Part shown: positions 10,852 to 17,015 of the stretch, piece after piece
Layout: each line of letters begins with the position of its first letter
Numbering within the stretch: the stretch's first letter is position 1
Source of the DNA: Candidatus Uhrbacteria bacterium RIFOXYB12_FULL_58_10
GTDB taxonomy: Bacteria > Patescibacteriota > Patescibacteriia > 2-12-FULL-57-11
DNA: 17,015 nucleotides
Direction of reading: 5' to 3'
Assembly: GCA_943359495.1 (NCBI GenBank)
Contig: CALRHY010000005.1
Coordinates: 1-17,015, forward strand
Translations under genes and position numbers: made by a program
Notes under the pieces: generated by a model
Databases searched by the model: none
What the model was told of the DNA's origin: nothing
The model's input: the letters and a program-made list of their open reading frames with translations, nothing else

Positions 10852-13197
10852 TTAGTTTCGTTTTTTCTTTGGTCCAAGTGCCACTGCGAGGACGTCCTGC
10901 ATCGTTTCCGCGGTCACAAAACGCAGTGTTTTACGAATTTCACGTGGCACTTCCTCAAGGTCTTTTTTGTTTTCTGCAGGAATGATGACCGTGCGTATAC
11001 CAGCACTGTGCGCAGCGAGCACCTTTTCTTTCAATCCACCAATGCCAAGGACGCGGCCGCGCAAGGTCACCTCGCCGGTCATCGCCACCCCTTTTTTGAC
11101 TGGCGTGTCCGTCAACAAAGAAATGAGTGCTGTTGCCATTGCGGCGCCTGCCGATGGACCGTCTTTTGGGATGGCACCTGCGGGGACGTGCACGTGAATA
11201 TCCATGGTCCGATAAAACGGTTCCTTGACGCCGTTGATGCGCGCATAGGATCGCGCAAACGAATATGCTGCACGGGCCGATTCTTGCATGACTTGCCCAA
11301 GATTTCCGGTCACGGTCAGCTGTCCGCTGCCTGGCATCTTTGCCGCTTCGAGGGTCAGAATTTCTCCACCTGCTTCTGTCCACGCAAGCCCGTTCACTAC
11401 ACCGACTTCGCCGCGCTTTTCTGCCGCAGCGTGATGAAACATCGGCATGCCGAGATACAACTTGAGATCACTCACACCAACCGCTGTCCGTTTTCGCGAC
11501 CCGGTAGCCACATGCTTTGCCACCTTGCGACAGACCGCGGCAAGCTGACGTTCTAAATTACGCACCCCTGCTTCTCGCGTATATGAATGGATGATGGCCC
11601 GCAACGCTGGTGCGGTAAGTGAAAAAGATTTTGCGGTCAACCCATGCATCTCCAAGACTTTTGGCAGCAAGTGTTTTTGTGCAATGTGTTCTTTTTCCGC
11701 TTCGGTATACCCCATGAACTCAATGACTTCCATGCGGTCGCGGAGCGCTGGAGGAATCGCATCAAGAACATTTGCCGTGGTCAAAAACAACACGTCCGAA
11801 AGATCGAACGGTGCTTCGAGATAATGATCGCTGAACGCCGTATTTTGTTCAGGATCAAGCGCTTCAAGCAACGCAGAAGAAGGATCGCCTTTGAAATCAG
11901 AGGCAAGTTTATCTATCTCATCCAACATGAAGACGGGGTTTCGCGTCCCCGCCTGAGCAATCCCTTGGATGATGCGGCCTGGCAGTGCGCCGACATACGT
12001 CCGACGGAATCCACGAATTTCTGCTTCATCACGAACCCCACCGAGCGAGATACGGATAAATTTCCTCCCCAACGCCCGGGCAATAGATTTACCAATCGAA
12101 GTTTTTCCCGTTCCCGGTGGCCCACCAAAACACAAAATCGGCCCGCGGATTCTTCCGACCAATTTTTGTACGGCAAGATATTCCAAAACACGCTCCTTCA
12201 CTTTTTCCAAACCATAATGATCCTCGTCCAAAACACGCCGCGCCGCAGTGACGTCGATTTTGCTGTCCGTTTTTTTACTCCAAGGCAAACTGACCAACCA
12301 GTCAAGATACGTTCGAATATACGAAACCTCCGGAGAAAAAGAAGGCATCCCCTGCATCCTCGCCAATTCCTTATCCGCAATCGCCTTGATCTCCGACGTC
12401 ATGCCCGCTGCCTCGATTTTCGTTCGCAGATCTTCTGTCTCTGATTTACCGCCCAAGACCCCGAGTTCATGTTCGATTGATTTTAGCTGTTCGCGCAAAT
12501 ACATCTCCTTTTCTATCTTCCCCAATTCTTTACCAGTATCATCCTGTAATTTTTTCGAAAGCTTCAACACCTTGAGTTGCCGCGCTAATGCAGTGGCAAC
12601 GCGTTCCAGTTTTTCCGTACACGTTGCTGCTTCCAGCACCTGTTGTTTTTCTTCGATGCGAAAATCTATATTCAAAGCAACGAGGTCTGCGAGCTGCCAT
12701 GGATCATTCAAGTTCATCACGACGAGCAGTACATCAAATGGCACAGGCGCACCATTATTAACCGCTTCTTTAAACTCATTGACGATCGAATACATCAACG
12801 CTTCCACCTGCTCGGACTTTGGTTCCTGCGGTGTAGGAAACGGTGCTGTTTCTGCGCGAAAGAATGGCTCTTCGGCAACAAACGACTGGACGCGAACGCG
12901 ATCGATTCCTTCAATCGTCAACCGCAGGCTGCCGTCGGGTTGCTTTTGGATCTCAACAATTTTGCAGACCGTACCAACAGAAAAAAAATCTTTTGCAGTA
13001 ACAGGCTGTGCCTTTTCATTTTGCAGCCCTAAAAAAAGCGCTGTGTGGTCGCCGGCCATGGCAGCGTCAACTGCGGCTGCAGCTTTTTGGTCTGACAAAA
13101 GAAGCGGAACAGAAATTTTTGGGAACATGACCAACCCTTTGAGCGGAACAACGGGGAGGGTGGTCGCGGACAGCACTGGAGAAGGGGCGGCGACCAT
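10852..13197 (-). CDS. lon: ATP-dependent protease Lon (LonA type)
   Basis: 781 aa, typical LonA length. N-terminal substrate-binding domain about 12-205 (LPVVPLKGLVMFPKISVPLLL onward), then a coiled-coil (about 210-280). AAA+ module with Walker A GGPPGTGKTS (358-367, Lys365), Walker B VFMLDEID (422-429), and a sensor region with TTAN and LRDRMEVIEF. Protease domain from about 600 (GLAWTEAGGEILTLEA) with catalytic Ser682 (PKDGPSAG) and Lys725 (GGLKEKVLAAH), the same spacing as E. coli S679/K722. It degrades misfolded and regulatory proteins in the cytosol. It is first in an operon with ftsW and murG, transcribed from a TATAAT box about 24 bases upstream. Start ATG 13197 lacks a close Shine-Dalgarno. 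Confidence 0.97.
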   Translation of the reverse strand: MVAAPSPVLSATTLPVVPLKGLVMFPKISVPLLLSDQKAAAAVDAAMAGDHTALFLGLQNEKAQPVTAKDFFSVGTVCKIVEIQKQPDGSLRLTIEGIDRVRVQSFVAEEPFFRAETAPFPTPQEPKSEQVEALMYSIVNEFKEAVNNGAPVPFDVLLVVMNLNDPWQLADLVALNIDFRIEEKQQVLEAATCTEKLERVATALARQLKVLKLSKKLQDDTGKELGKIEKEMYLREQLKSIEHELGVLGGKSETEDLRTKIEAAGMTSEIKAIADKELARMQGMPSFSPEVSYIRTYLDWLVSLPWSKKTDSKIDVTAARRVLDEDHYGLEKVKERVLEYLAVQKLVGRIRGPILCFGGPPGTGKTSIGKSIARALGRKFIRISLGGVRDEAEIRGFRRTYVGALPGRIIQGIAQAGTRNPVFMLDEIDKLASDFKGDPSSALLEALDPEQNTAFSDHYLEAPFDLSDVLFLTTANVLDAIPPALRDRMEVIEFMGYTEAEKEHIAQKHLLPKVLEMHGLTAKSFSLTAPALRAIIHSYTREAGVRNLERQLAAVCRKVAKHVATGSRKRTAVGVSDLKLYLGMPMFHHAAAEKRGEVGVVNGLAWTEAGGEILTLEAAKMPGSGQLTVTGNLGQVMQESARAAYSFARSYARINGVKEPFYRTMDIHVHVPAGAIPKDGPSAGAAMATALISLLTDTPVKKGVAMTGEVTLRGRVLGIGGLKEKVLAAHSAGIRTVIIPAENKKDLEEVPREIRKTLRFVTAETMQDVLAVALGPKKKRN

Positions 13198-13220
13198 AGA
13201 GAACGCAAAAACCTCAGAAC

Positions 13221-13226
13221 ATTATA
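13221..13226 (-). promoter_or_regulatory. -10 box of the lon-ftsW-murG operon
   Basis: A perfect TATAAT on the minus strand, 23 bases before the lon ATG; the -35 region (CCAGAA at 17 bases) is poor. A start near 13214 would leave a leader of about 17 nt. A weak -35 could mean activator dependence, but no operator is evident; in particular there is no CIRCE-like repeat. Confidence 0.5.
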
Positions 13227-13261
13227 ATCTTTTCAATTCCTCTTTCTGGTCGATCGATAAT

Positions 13262-13434
13262 GGGGTTTGGGGGCGCGAGCCCTGTTTGAGCGATCTAGCG
13301 AAGCGTCTGGCGGAGCGTTGAGCGAGTTCTCCCGACCCCAAAATCTTTTTGGTTCTTTTGGGATTCGCCAACAGAATGTCGGCGACCGTCAGTATTGTGA
13401 CCGACATCGTGGATCCCCGCCTGCGCGGGGATGG
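13262..13434 (+). repeat. Most complete copy of the dispersed modular repeat (modules A and C together)
   Basis: Module A-like GGGGTTTGGGGG and CTGTTTGAGCG (13262-13291) is followed by an AGCGAAGCGTCTGGCGGAGC stretch. Then module C (13336-13382) matches 4937-4983 at 46 of 47 bases, with the hairpins ATGTCGG/CCGACAT and ATCCCC-GCCTGCGC-GGGGAT (to 13432). It lies between lon and tRNA-Pro. The remainder of the 330-base gap 13198-13527 holds the lon -10 box and the tRNA promoter; no gene is seen. Confidence 0.75.
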
Positions 13435-13475
13435 TAGTAAATCTACCTATAGTATAACAGATTCTAGCCAAACCC

Positions 13476-13504
13476 TTGTTTCTCACCATGTCCCCTGTTA
13501 CACT
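13476..13504 (+). promoter_or_regulatory. tRNA-Pro promoter
   Basis: TTGTTT (13476-13481), 17 bases, TACACT (13499-13504); predicted start near 13511, some 17 nt before the mature tRNA. Confidence 0.65.
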
Positions 13505-13527
13505 ACCGGCGCTCTTGAACATTTGGC

Positions 13528-13603
<76 letters not shown>

Positions 13604-13618
13604 AGTGATGAAGACAAC

Positions 13619-13650
13619 AAAAAAACCACCGTTCTTGCGGTGGTTTTTTG
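13619..13650. terminator. Bidirectional terminator between tRNA-Pro and the ABC exporter gene
   Basis: CCACCG (13626-13631) pairs with CGGTGG (13638-13643) around TTCTTG. The stem is extended by A-runs on the left pairing with T-runs on the right, so each strand ends in a U-tract. It serves tRNA-Pro on the plus strand and the ABC gene (stop at 13667) on the minus strand. Confidence 0.85.
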
Positions 13651-13666
13651 TTATTGATTGCTGATG

Positions 13667-15424
13667 CTATTCCGCCAAGAATCCGCCTGCTTGGATGTCC
13701 CACAGTTTGCGATACGTCCCATCACTCTTCAATAACTCCACATGCGTCCCACTGGCAACCATTTTACCTTCTTCCACAACGATGATCCGATCCATCTGCA
13801 TAATCGTTGAGAGTCGGTGGGCAATAGCAATAGCTGTCTTATTGCGCATCAATTCACGAAGCGCGTCTTGAATAAGCAGTTCAGATTCAGAGTCAAGACT
13901 TGAGGTCGCTTCATCGAGGACGAGGATCGGTGCATTTTTGACGATAGCGCGAGCAATGGCAACGCGTTGACGTTCGCCGCCGGATAACTTCACTCCCCGC
14001 TCGCCGACAAACGTTGCATAACCCTGTGGGAGCTGCGAAATAAATTCATGGCAATGCGCTTTTTTGGCAGCAGTAATGACTTCTTTTTCTGTCGCATTAC
14101 GTCTTCCATAACGGATGTTGTCCATCAATGAACGATGGAACAAAATCGGATCCTGCGGCACCAATGCAACATTGCGACGCAAACTATCGAGGGTCACCCG
14201 CGCAACATCCTGGCCGTCAATCATAATGTGGCCGCCAGCCACGTCATAGAAACGGAAAAGGAGCCTGGTCAAAGTCGATTTTCCCGCACCAGAAGGGCCA
14301 ACGACCGCGATTTTTTCGTGCGCGCGAATCGCAAGGGAAAAGTTGGTGAAAACGGGACGGGTTTGATGAAAATGAAAATCGACTTTGTCAAAAACAATCG
14401 CGCCGCGCTTCACCACCAGCTCTTTTGCACCACGACGATCCTGAATGTCGTACGGCGTTTCCAAAATTTCCACCATTTCGCGGGCATCAGCGAATCCCTC
14501 AAAAATATTACGGAAGGAGCGGCCAATATCCCACAATTTTGAAAACACGACTGCCAGATAGGTTTGAATCAACACCAAATCTCCCACGCTAAATACCCCC
14601 TGACGCCACAACCCGAGGCTGTACCACAACAAGAAAAATTGGATCGCGATCATCAGTATTCCTTGGATGCTAAACATCACCTCCCCGCGGCTCCAGCTGC
14701 GCGTCAACAAACGTCGATAGACTGCGGTCACACCCGCAAAACGCTGTTCCTCCTCCTTGTTTCCGGTAAACAACTGGACGTTGACACTATTTCCAATAGT
14801 ATCCGAGAGCGTCCCCGTCACTTCGGAGTCAGATGCTGCACGCAAAATATCCAGTTTTAATTTCCAGAGTGACCCGAAATAATTTAACAGCAAAAATAAA
14901 ACGACCCAAAGGGAAAAAATAAGAGCAAGAACAGGCCGCTGGAAAAACAGACCGATCATCGTCCCTACTAAGAAGACGGCGACCACAAGGAGGTGAAAAA
15001 GAAATTCATCCGTTACCCGTTCGTAGGCATCACTTAAACGACGCACTTTACGAACCAATGCTCCGGCAAATGTGTCAGAAAAAAAGCTATAGGAGTGTTT
15101 CAACAGGTAGGAAAAACCTGTCTGCTGCAAATCCCGCATCACGCGCGGCTGAAAATCACTGATGATAAAACCCGCAGAGCGCCACGCGAACCAGCTCACC
15201 ACCCAGATACCGAGCAGAGAAAAAAGGATGTTTTCCGGACGACCGGCGCCAGCATTCGACACACTTCCACTAAGGACATCAAAAAAATCCTTCAAAAACC
15301 ATGGTGCAACCGCTTCTGCACCATTCGCAACCATGACACCGAGGACAATAAGAAGCACGCGCCACTTGTAGCGAAGCGTGTGTTGCCAAAAAATTTTTAT
15401 CACCGTGCGGTTCGTCACTGCCAT
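13667..15424 (-). CDS. ABC exporter half-transporter (fused membrane and ATPase domains)
   Basis: 585 aa, the standard length of an MsbA/BmrA-type half-transporter that works as a dimer. Residues 1-320 hold six membrane helices (type I exporter fold; first helix about 23-42, others about 67-90, 140-182, 252-272, 280-295). The ATPase domain is about 340-580: Walker A GPSGAGKST (376-384), Q-loop VPQDP (422-426), signature LSGGERQR (480-487), Walker B ILVLDEATS with Glu505, and H-loop AHR (His536). ATP hydrolysis drives export of lipids, peptides or drugs; the substrate cannot be told from sequence. It is a single gene, divergent from the Trx/VKOR pair. Its start ATG overlaps an AAAGGT that is too close to be a normal Shine-Dalgarno. 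Confidence 0.93.
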   Translation of the reverse strand: MAVTNRTVIKIFWQHTLRYKWRVLLIVLGVMVANGAEAVAPWFLKDFFDVLSGSVSNAGAGRPENILFSLLGIWVVSWFAWRSAGFIISDFQPRVMRDLQQTGFSYLLKHSYSFFSDTFAGALVRKVRRLSDAYERVTDEFLFHLLVVAVFLVGTMIGLFFQRPVLALIFSLWVVLFLLLNYFGSLWKLKLDILRAASDSEVTGTLSDTIGNSVNVQLFTGNKEEEQRFAGVTAVYRRLLTRSWSRGEVMFSIQGILMIAIQFFLLWYSLGLWRQGVFSVGDLVLIQTYLAVVFSKLWDIGRSFRNIFEGFADAREMVEILETPYDIQDRRGAKELVVKRGAIVFDKVDFHFHQTRPVFTNFSLAIRAHEKIAVVGPSGAGKSTLTRLLFRFYDVAGGHIMIDGQDVARVTLDSLRRNVALVPQDPILFHRSLMDNIRYGRRNATEKEVITAAKKAHCHEFISQLPQGYATFVGERGVKLSGGERQRVAIARAIVKNAPILVLDEATSSLDSESELLIQDALRELMRNKTAIAIAHRLSTIMQMDRIIVVEEGKMVASGTHVELLKSDGTYRKLWDIQAGGFLAE

Positions 15425-15433
15425 ACCTTTTGT

Positions 15434-15442
15434 ATTTTAGCA
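15434..15442 (-). promoter_or_regulatory. Extended -10 promoter of the ABC exporter gene
   Basis: The minus strand reads TGCTAAAAT, an extended -10 (TG-n-TAAAAT), 9 bases before the ATG; there is no good -35. The very short distance suggests a leaderless or nearly leaderless transcript. Confidence 0.5.
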
Positions 15443-15445
15443 CAA

Positions 15446-15474
15446 TTGCTCTCCCCGTCTTGGAATGCCATACT
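15446..15474 (+). promoter_or_regulatory. Promoter of the Trx-like / VKOR operon
   Basis: TTGCTC (15446-15451), 17 bases, CATACT (15469-15474), start near 15481. It lies back-to-back with the ABC exporter -10 box, only four bases away, so the two promoters may compete. Confidence 0.5.
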
Positions 15475-15503
15475 GTGACCACGAATTCTTGTTGACCTTC
15501 TTT

Positions 15504-15890
15504 ATGAAACTTCCCAAAGCATTAATCGGCGTCGTGGTTATACTCTTGGTGGTCGTTGGTGGCGGCTATCTCTGGTGGAAAGACGCGAGTACGCCAGGGA
15601 AATATGATGATTTCGCCAAATGCCTTGGCGAAAAAGGCTTAGGCTTTTACGGCGCCTACTGGTGCCCTCACTGCGTGGAACAAAAAAAACGATTCGGCAA
15701 GTCAGCGAAATATCTGCCTTACGTGGAATGTGCGATCCCTGGCAGCAAGGAGCTGATGCCGGCCTGCAAAGAAAAAAACATCACCGGATTCCCCACTTGG
15801 ATTGGCCCTGGCGACAAACGGACAGAGGGCGAAATCGAGATGACTGCACTTGCAGAATTGTCAGGCTGCGCCCTCCCAGCCACGAACTAG
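15504..15890 (+). CDS. Membrane-anchored thioredoxin-like protein (CPHC active site)
   Basis: 128 aa from ATG 15504; a longer frame from 15465 exists, but residues 1-26 from this start form the natural signal anchor (LPKALIGVVVILLVVVGGGYLWW). The soluble part faces outside. It has GFYGAYWCPHCVEQKKRF with the redox pair Cys54-Cys57 and the cis-proline loop GFPTW (Pro97). At 128 aa it is a minimal thioredoxin fold. CPHC is the motif of DsbA-like oxidants. Extra cysteines at 40, 76, 88 and 122 could form structural disulfides. Its stop is three bases before the VKOR start, so the two are co-transcribed: VKOR would re-oxidise this protein, which then oxidises exported substrates. Confidence 0.88.
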   Translation: MKLPKALIGVVVILLVVVGGGYLWWKDASTPGKYDDFAKCLGEKGLGFYGAYWCPHCVEQKKRFGKSAKYLPYVECAIPGSKELMPACKEKNITGFPTWIGPGDKRTEGEIEMTALAELSGCALPATN

Positions 15891-15893
15891 ACT

Positions 15894-16322
15894 ATGCGAA
15901 ATCTCTTTCGCGCAACCGCCGCCCTTACGATTATTGGCGCGGCAGATGCGATCTATGGCATCGTCCAACACTTCGGGCCGACAGGTACCGGCGTCTGTAA
16001 TTGGGGCGGAAGAATCTCGTGTGACATCGTCAACAAAAGTGTCTTCTCCGAAATTGCTGGCGTGCCCGTAGCGATTATCGGGCTTATCGGCTACATCACC
16101 ATTTTCGGCGCAGCGCTGTGGGCCAACAACACACAACAACGAAGTGACACACGTAACCTCTTCCTCCTGACGCTTGGCGGATTTCTTTTTTCCGCCTATC
16201 TCACCTGGATCGAAGTCTGGTGGCTCCGCGCATTCTGCCCCATTTGTATTGTTTCCCAGACGATCATTACTTTGATCCTGATTCTTTCAGGATTAGCATA
16301 TAGAAAAGCAGGACGAGCTTAG
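15894..16322 (+). CDS. Vitamin K epoxide reductase (VKOR) family membrane oxidoreductase
   Basis: 142 aa with four or five membrane helices. The loop cysteines Cys35 and Cys43 (GVCNWGGRISCDIVNKS) and the quinone-proximal active-site pair Cys115-Cys118 (FCPIC) are all present. The conserved FSEIAGVPVAIIGLIGY stretch (residues 51-67) is typical of the family. Bacterial VKORs replace DsbB: they pass electrons from the Trx-like partner to a quinone and so sustain disulfide formation outside the membrane. No fused Trx domain is present; the partner is the gene immediately upstream. Confidence 0.93.
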   Translation: MRNLFRATAALTIIGAADAIYGIVQHFGPTGTGVCNWGGRISCDIVNKSVFSEIAGVPVAIIGLIGYITIFGAALWANNTQQRSDTRNLFLLTLGGFLFSAYLTWIEVWWLRAFCPICIVSQTIITLILILSGLAYRKAGRA

Positions 16323-16362
16323 AATAAAAAAATCTCTCGCTACCGAGAGATTTTTTTATTCT
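16321..16362. terminator. 19-bp perfect hairpin terminator shared by VKOR and the convergent DUF6580 gene
   Basis: The left arm (16321-16339) and right arm (16344-16362) pair without mismatch around CTAC; the GC part is TCTCTCG/CGAGAGA and the flanks are A7/T7, so each strand has a U-tract. It overlaps the VKOR TAG (16320-16322) and the first base of the opposing stop (16362-16364). The two genes therefore end inside one terminator. Confidence 0.9.
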
Positions 16363-16901
16363 TATCGAGGGCTGCGTAACATCTGCCGATCCCGCAACCA
16401 ATGTCGGTGCCGTACCACCCATGTGACAGCAGTATACGAACCAAAGAGGACCGTCATATAGAACAAATCACTCGCCAATGTGTTCCGAAAAAACGGGACG
16501 CCGAGCGCGTAAGATTGAAGGAGACCAGCCATGGTCAGTGGATACAAGCCGCCCCAGCGCCAGACTGCGGCATTGGTTAAAAGAAAAAAGGCAATGGAAC
16601 CAAATAAGCTTGCTCCAAGCGTGCTCACTGCTCGCTCTTTTTGTTGCCGCGACCACCAACTAAACAAGACAGTCAGTGCAAAAGCAGCGTAAACCGAAAT
16701 CATCACCGGCACTTGATAGAAACCAATGATCGCATCAGAAAGCAGCATCGCACCAAACGGAATGACCAAAGACCAGCGACGCGGCAAGACTGCGCCAGCA
16801 AAAAGTGCGACTGCAGCGATCGGCGCAAAATTCGGCGCGTGCGGTAGGAGACGCAAGGCGACCGCGAAAAAAATCAGGGCAGTGGCAATCAGGATCTCCA
16901 T
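16362..16901 (-). CDS. DUF6580 family putative transport membrane protein
   Basis: 179 aa, five to six membrane helices. Recognised by RLLPHAPNFAPIAAVALFAGAVLPRR, VIPFGAMLLSDAIIGFY, LTNAAVWRWGGLYPLTMAGLLQSY and VPFFRNTLASDLFYM. The family is described as a putative transport protein and resembles small ECF-type substrate-binding components. No ECF ATPases or T component are in the window. Its ATG is two bases after the stop of an upstream gene with a DUF4430-like ending, so the two are probably one operon. Substrate unknown. Confidence 0.8.
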   Translation of the reverse strand: MEILIATALIFFAVALRLLPHAPNFAPIAAVALFAGAVLPRRWSLVIPFGAMLLSDAIIGFYQVPVMISVYAAFALTVLFSWWSRQQKERAVSTLGASLFGSIAFFLLTNAAVWRWGGLYPLTMAGLLQSYALGVPFFRNTLASDLFYMTVLFGSYTAVTWVVRHRHWLRDRQMLRSPR

Positions 16902-16903
16902 AG

Positions 16904-17015
16904 TTACGTCTGGACAACACTATCGTCCATCTTCAAGTTGATAAACTTCCATTCAACAACATCGCCAGGTGACACCGGCGTCCGGTCCGCCGCCTGCTCG
17001 GCCATCACGTTATTG
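16904..17015 (-). CDS. C-terminal end of a probable DUF4430-type protein, cut by window edge
   Basis: The last 36 residues are visible before TAA (16906-16904): a stretch with VMAEQAADRTPVSPGDVVEWKFINL and an acidic end. The 'A-x2-GAD-x-TPV-x-x-GD-x-V-E-W-x-F/Y' pattern matches the end of DUF4430 (transcobalamin-like) domains, which occur on secreted or lipid-anchored binding proteins. The assignment rests on a short stretch and is tentative; coding status is supported by the tight spacing to the next ATG. Confidence 0.5.
   Translation of the reverse strand, partial: NNVMAEQAADRTPVSPGDVVEWKFINLKMDDSVVQT

Overview
The window looks like a chromosomal segment of a Candidate Phyla Radiation (Patescibacteria / Parcubacteria-like) bacterium. 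This is inferred from gene content: a W/N-rich 'FFWGT' protein and a secreted surface-domain protein of types I recall mainly from these genomes, a MurG with an altered glycine-rich loop, a DUF4430 + DUF6580 pair, and mostly absent Shine-Dalgarno sites behind good sigma70-like promoters. No 16S rRNA or other phylogenetic marker is present, so the placement is tentative.

Layout. 1-582 (-) is the N-terminal part of a secreted S41 C-terminal processing protease. 747-1352 (-) is a self-contained unit: strong promoter, about 100 nt of highly structured leader, a 201-aa protein and a terminator. Its 3' end has the codon pattern expected of a diversity-generating retroelement (DGR) variable region, and it is the most interesting locus here. 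1644-3048 (+) is an A+T-richer padR / PspC-domain / small membrane protein operon. 3347-6272 (+) is an SOS-type neighbourhood: lexA with a direct-repeat GTTC-N7-GTTC in its promoter, two small uncharacterised genes, and dinB (DNA polymerase IV). 6365-7939 (-) is a large secreted two-domain protein. 8037-8273 (-) is a tRNA-Lys / tRNA-Arg pair. 8626-13197 (-) is a tight lon-ftsW-murG operon. 13528-13603 (+) is tRNA-Pro. 13667-15424 (-) is an ABC exporter. 15504-16322 (+) is a thioredoxin-like / VKOR disulfide-forming pair. 16362-17015 (-) is a DUF6580 membrane protein behind the end of a probable DUF4430 protein.

The intergenic gaps are short except for five of about 300-350 bp (3049-3346, 3956-4252, 4758-5078, 8274-8625, 13198-13527). 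All five hold dispersed palindromic repeats, several shared between gaps that lie 3-10 kb apart. They include a modular G-rich/C-rich repeat, a CGAAAC-type inverted repeat, and a 132-bp element with perfect 14-bp terminal inverted repeats.

Functionally, much of the window is envelope-related (protease, FtsW/MurG, exporter, Trx/VKOR, secreted proteins, PspC) plus DNA-damage response (LexA/DinB) and Lon. Most transcription units carry their own recognisable -35/-10 pair, and convergent pairs share bidirectional hairpin terminators.
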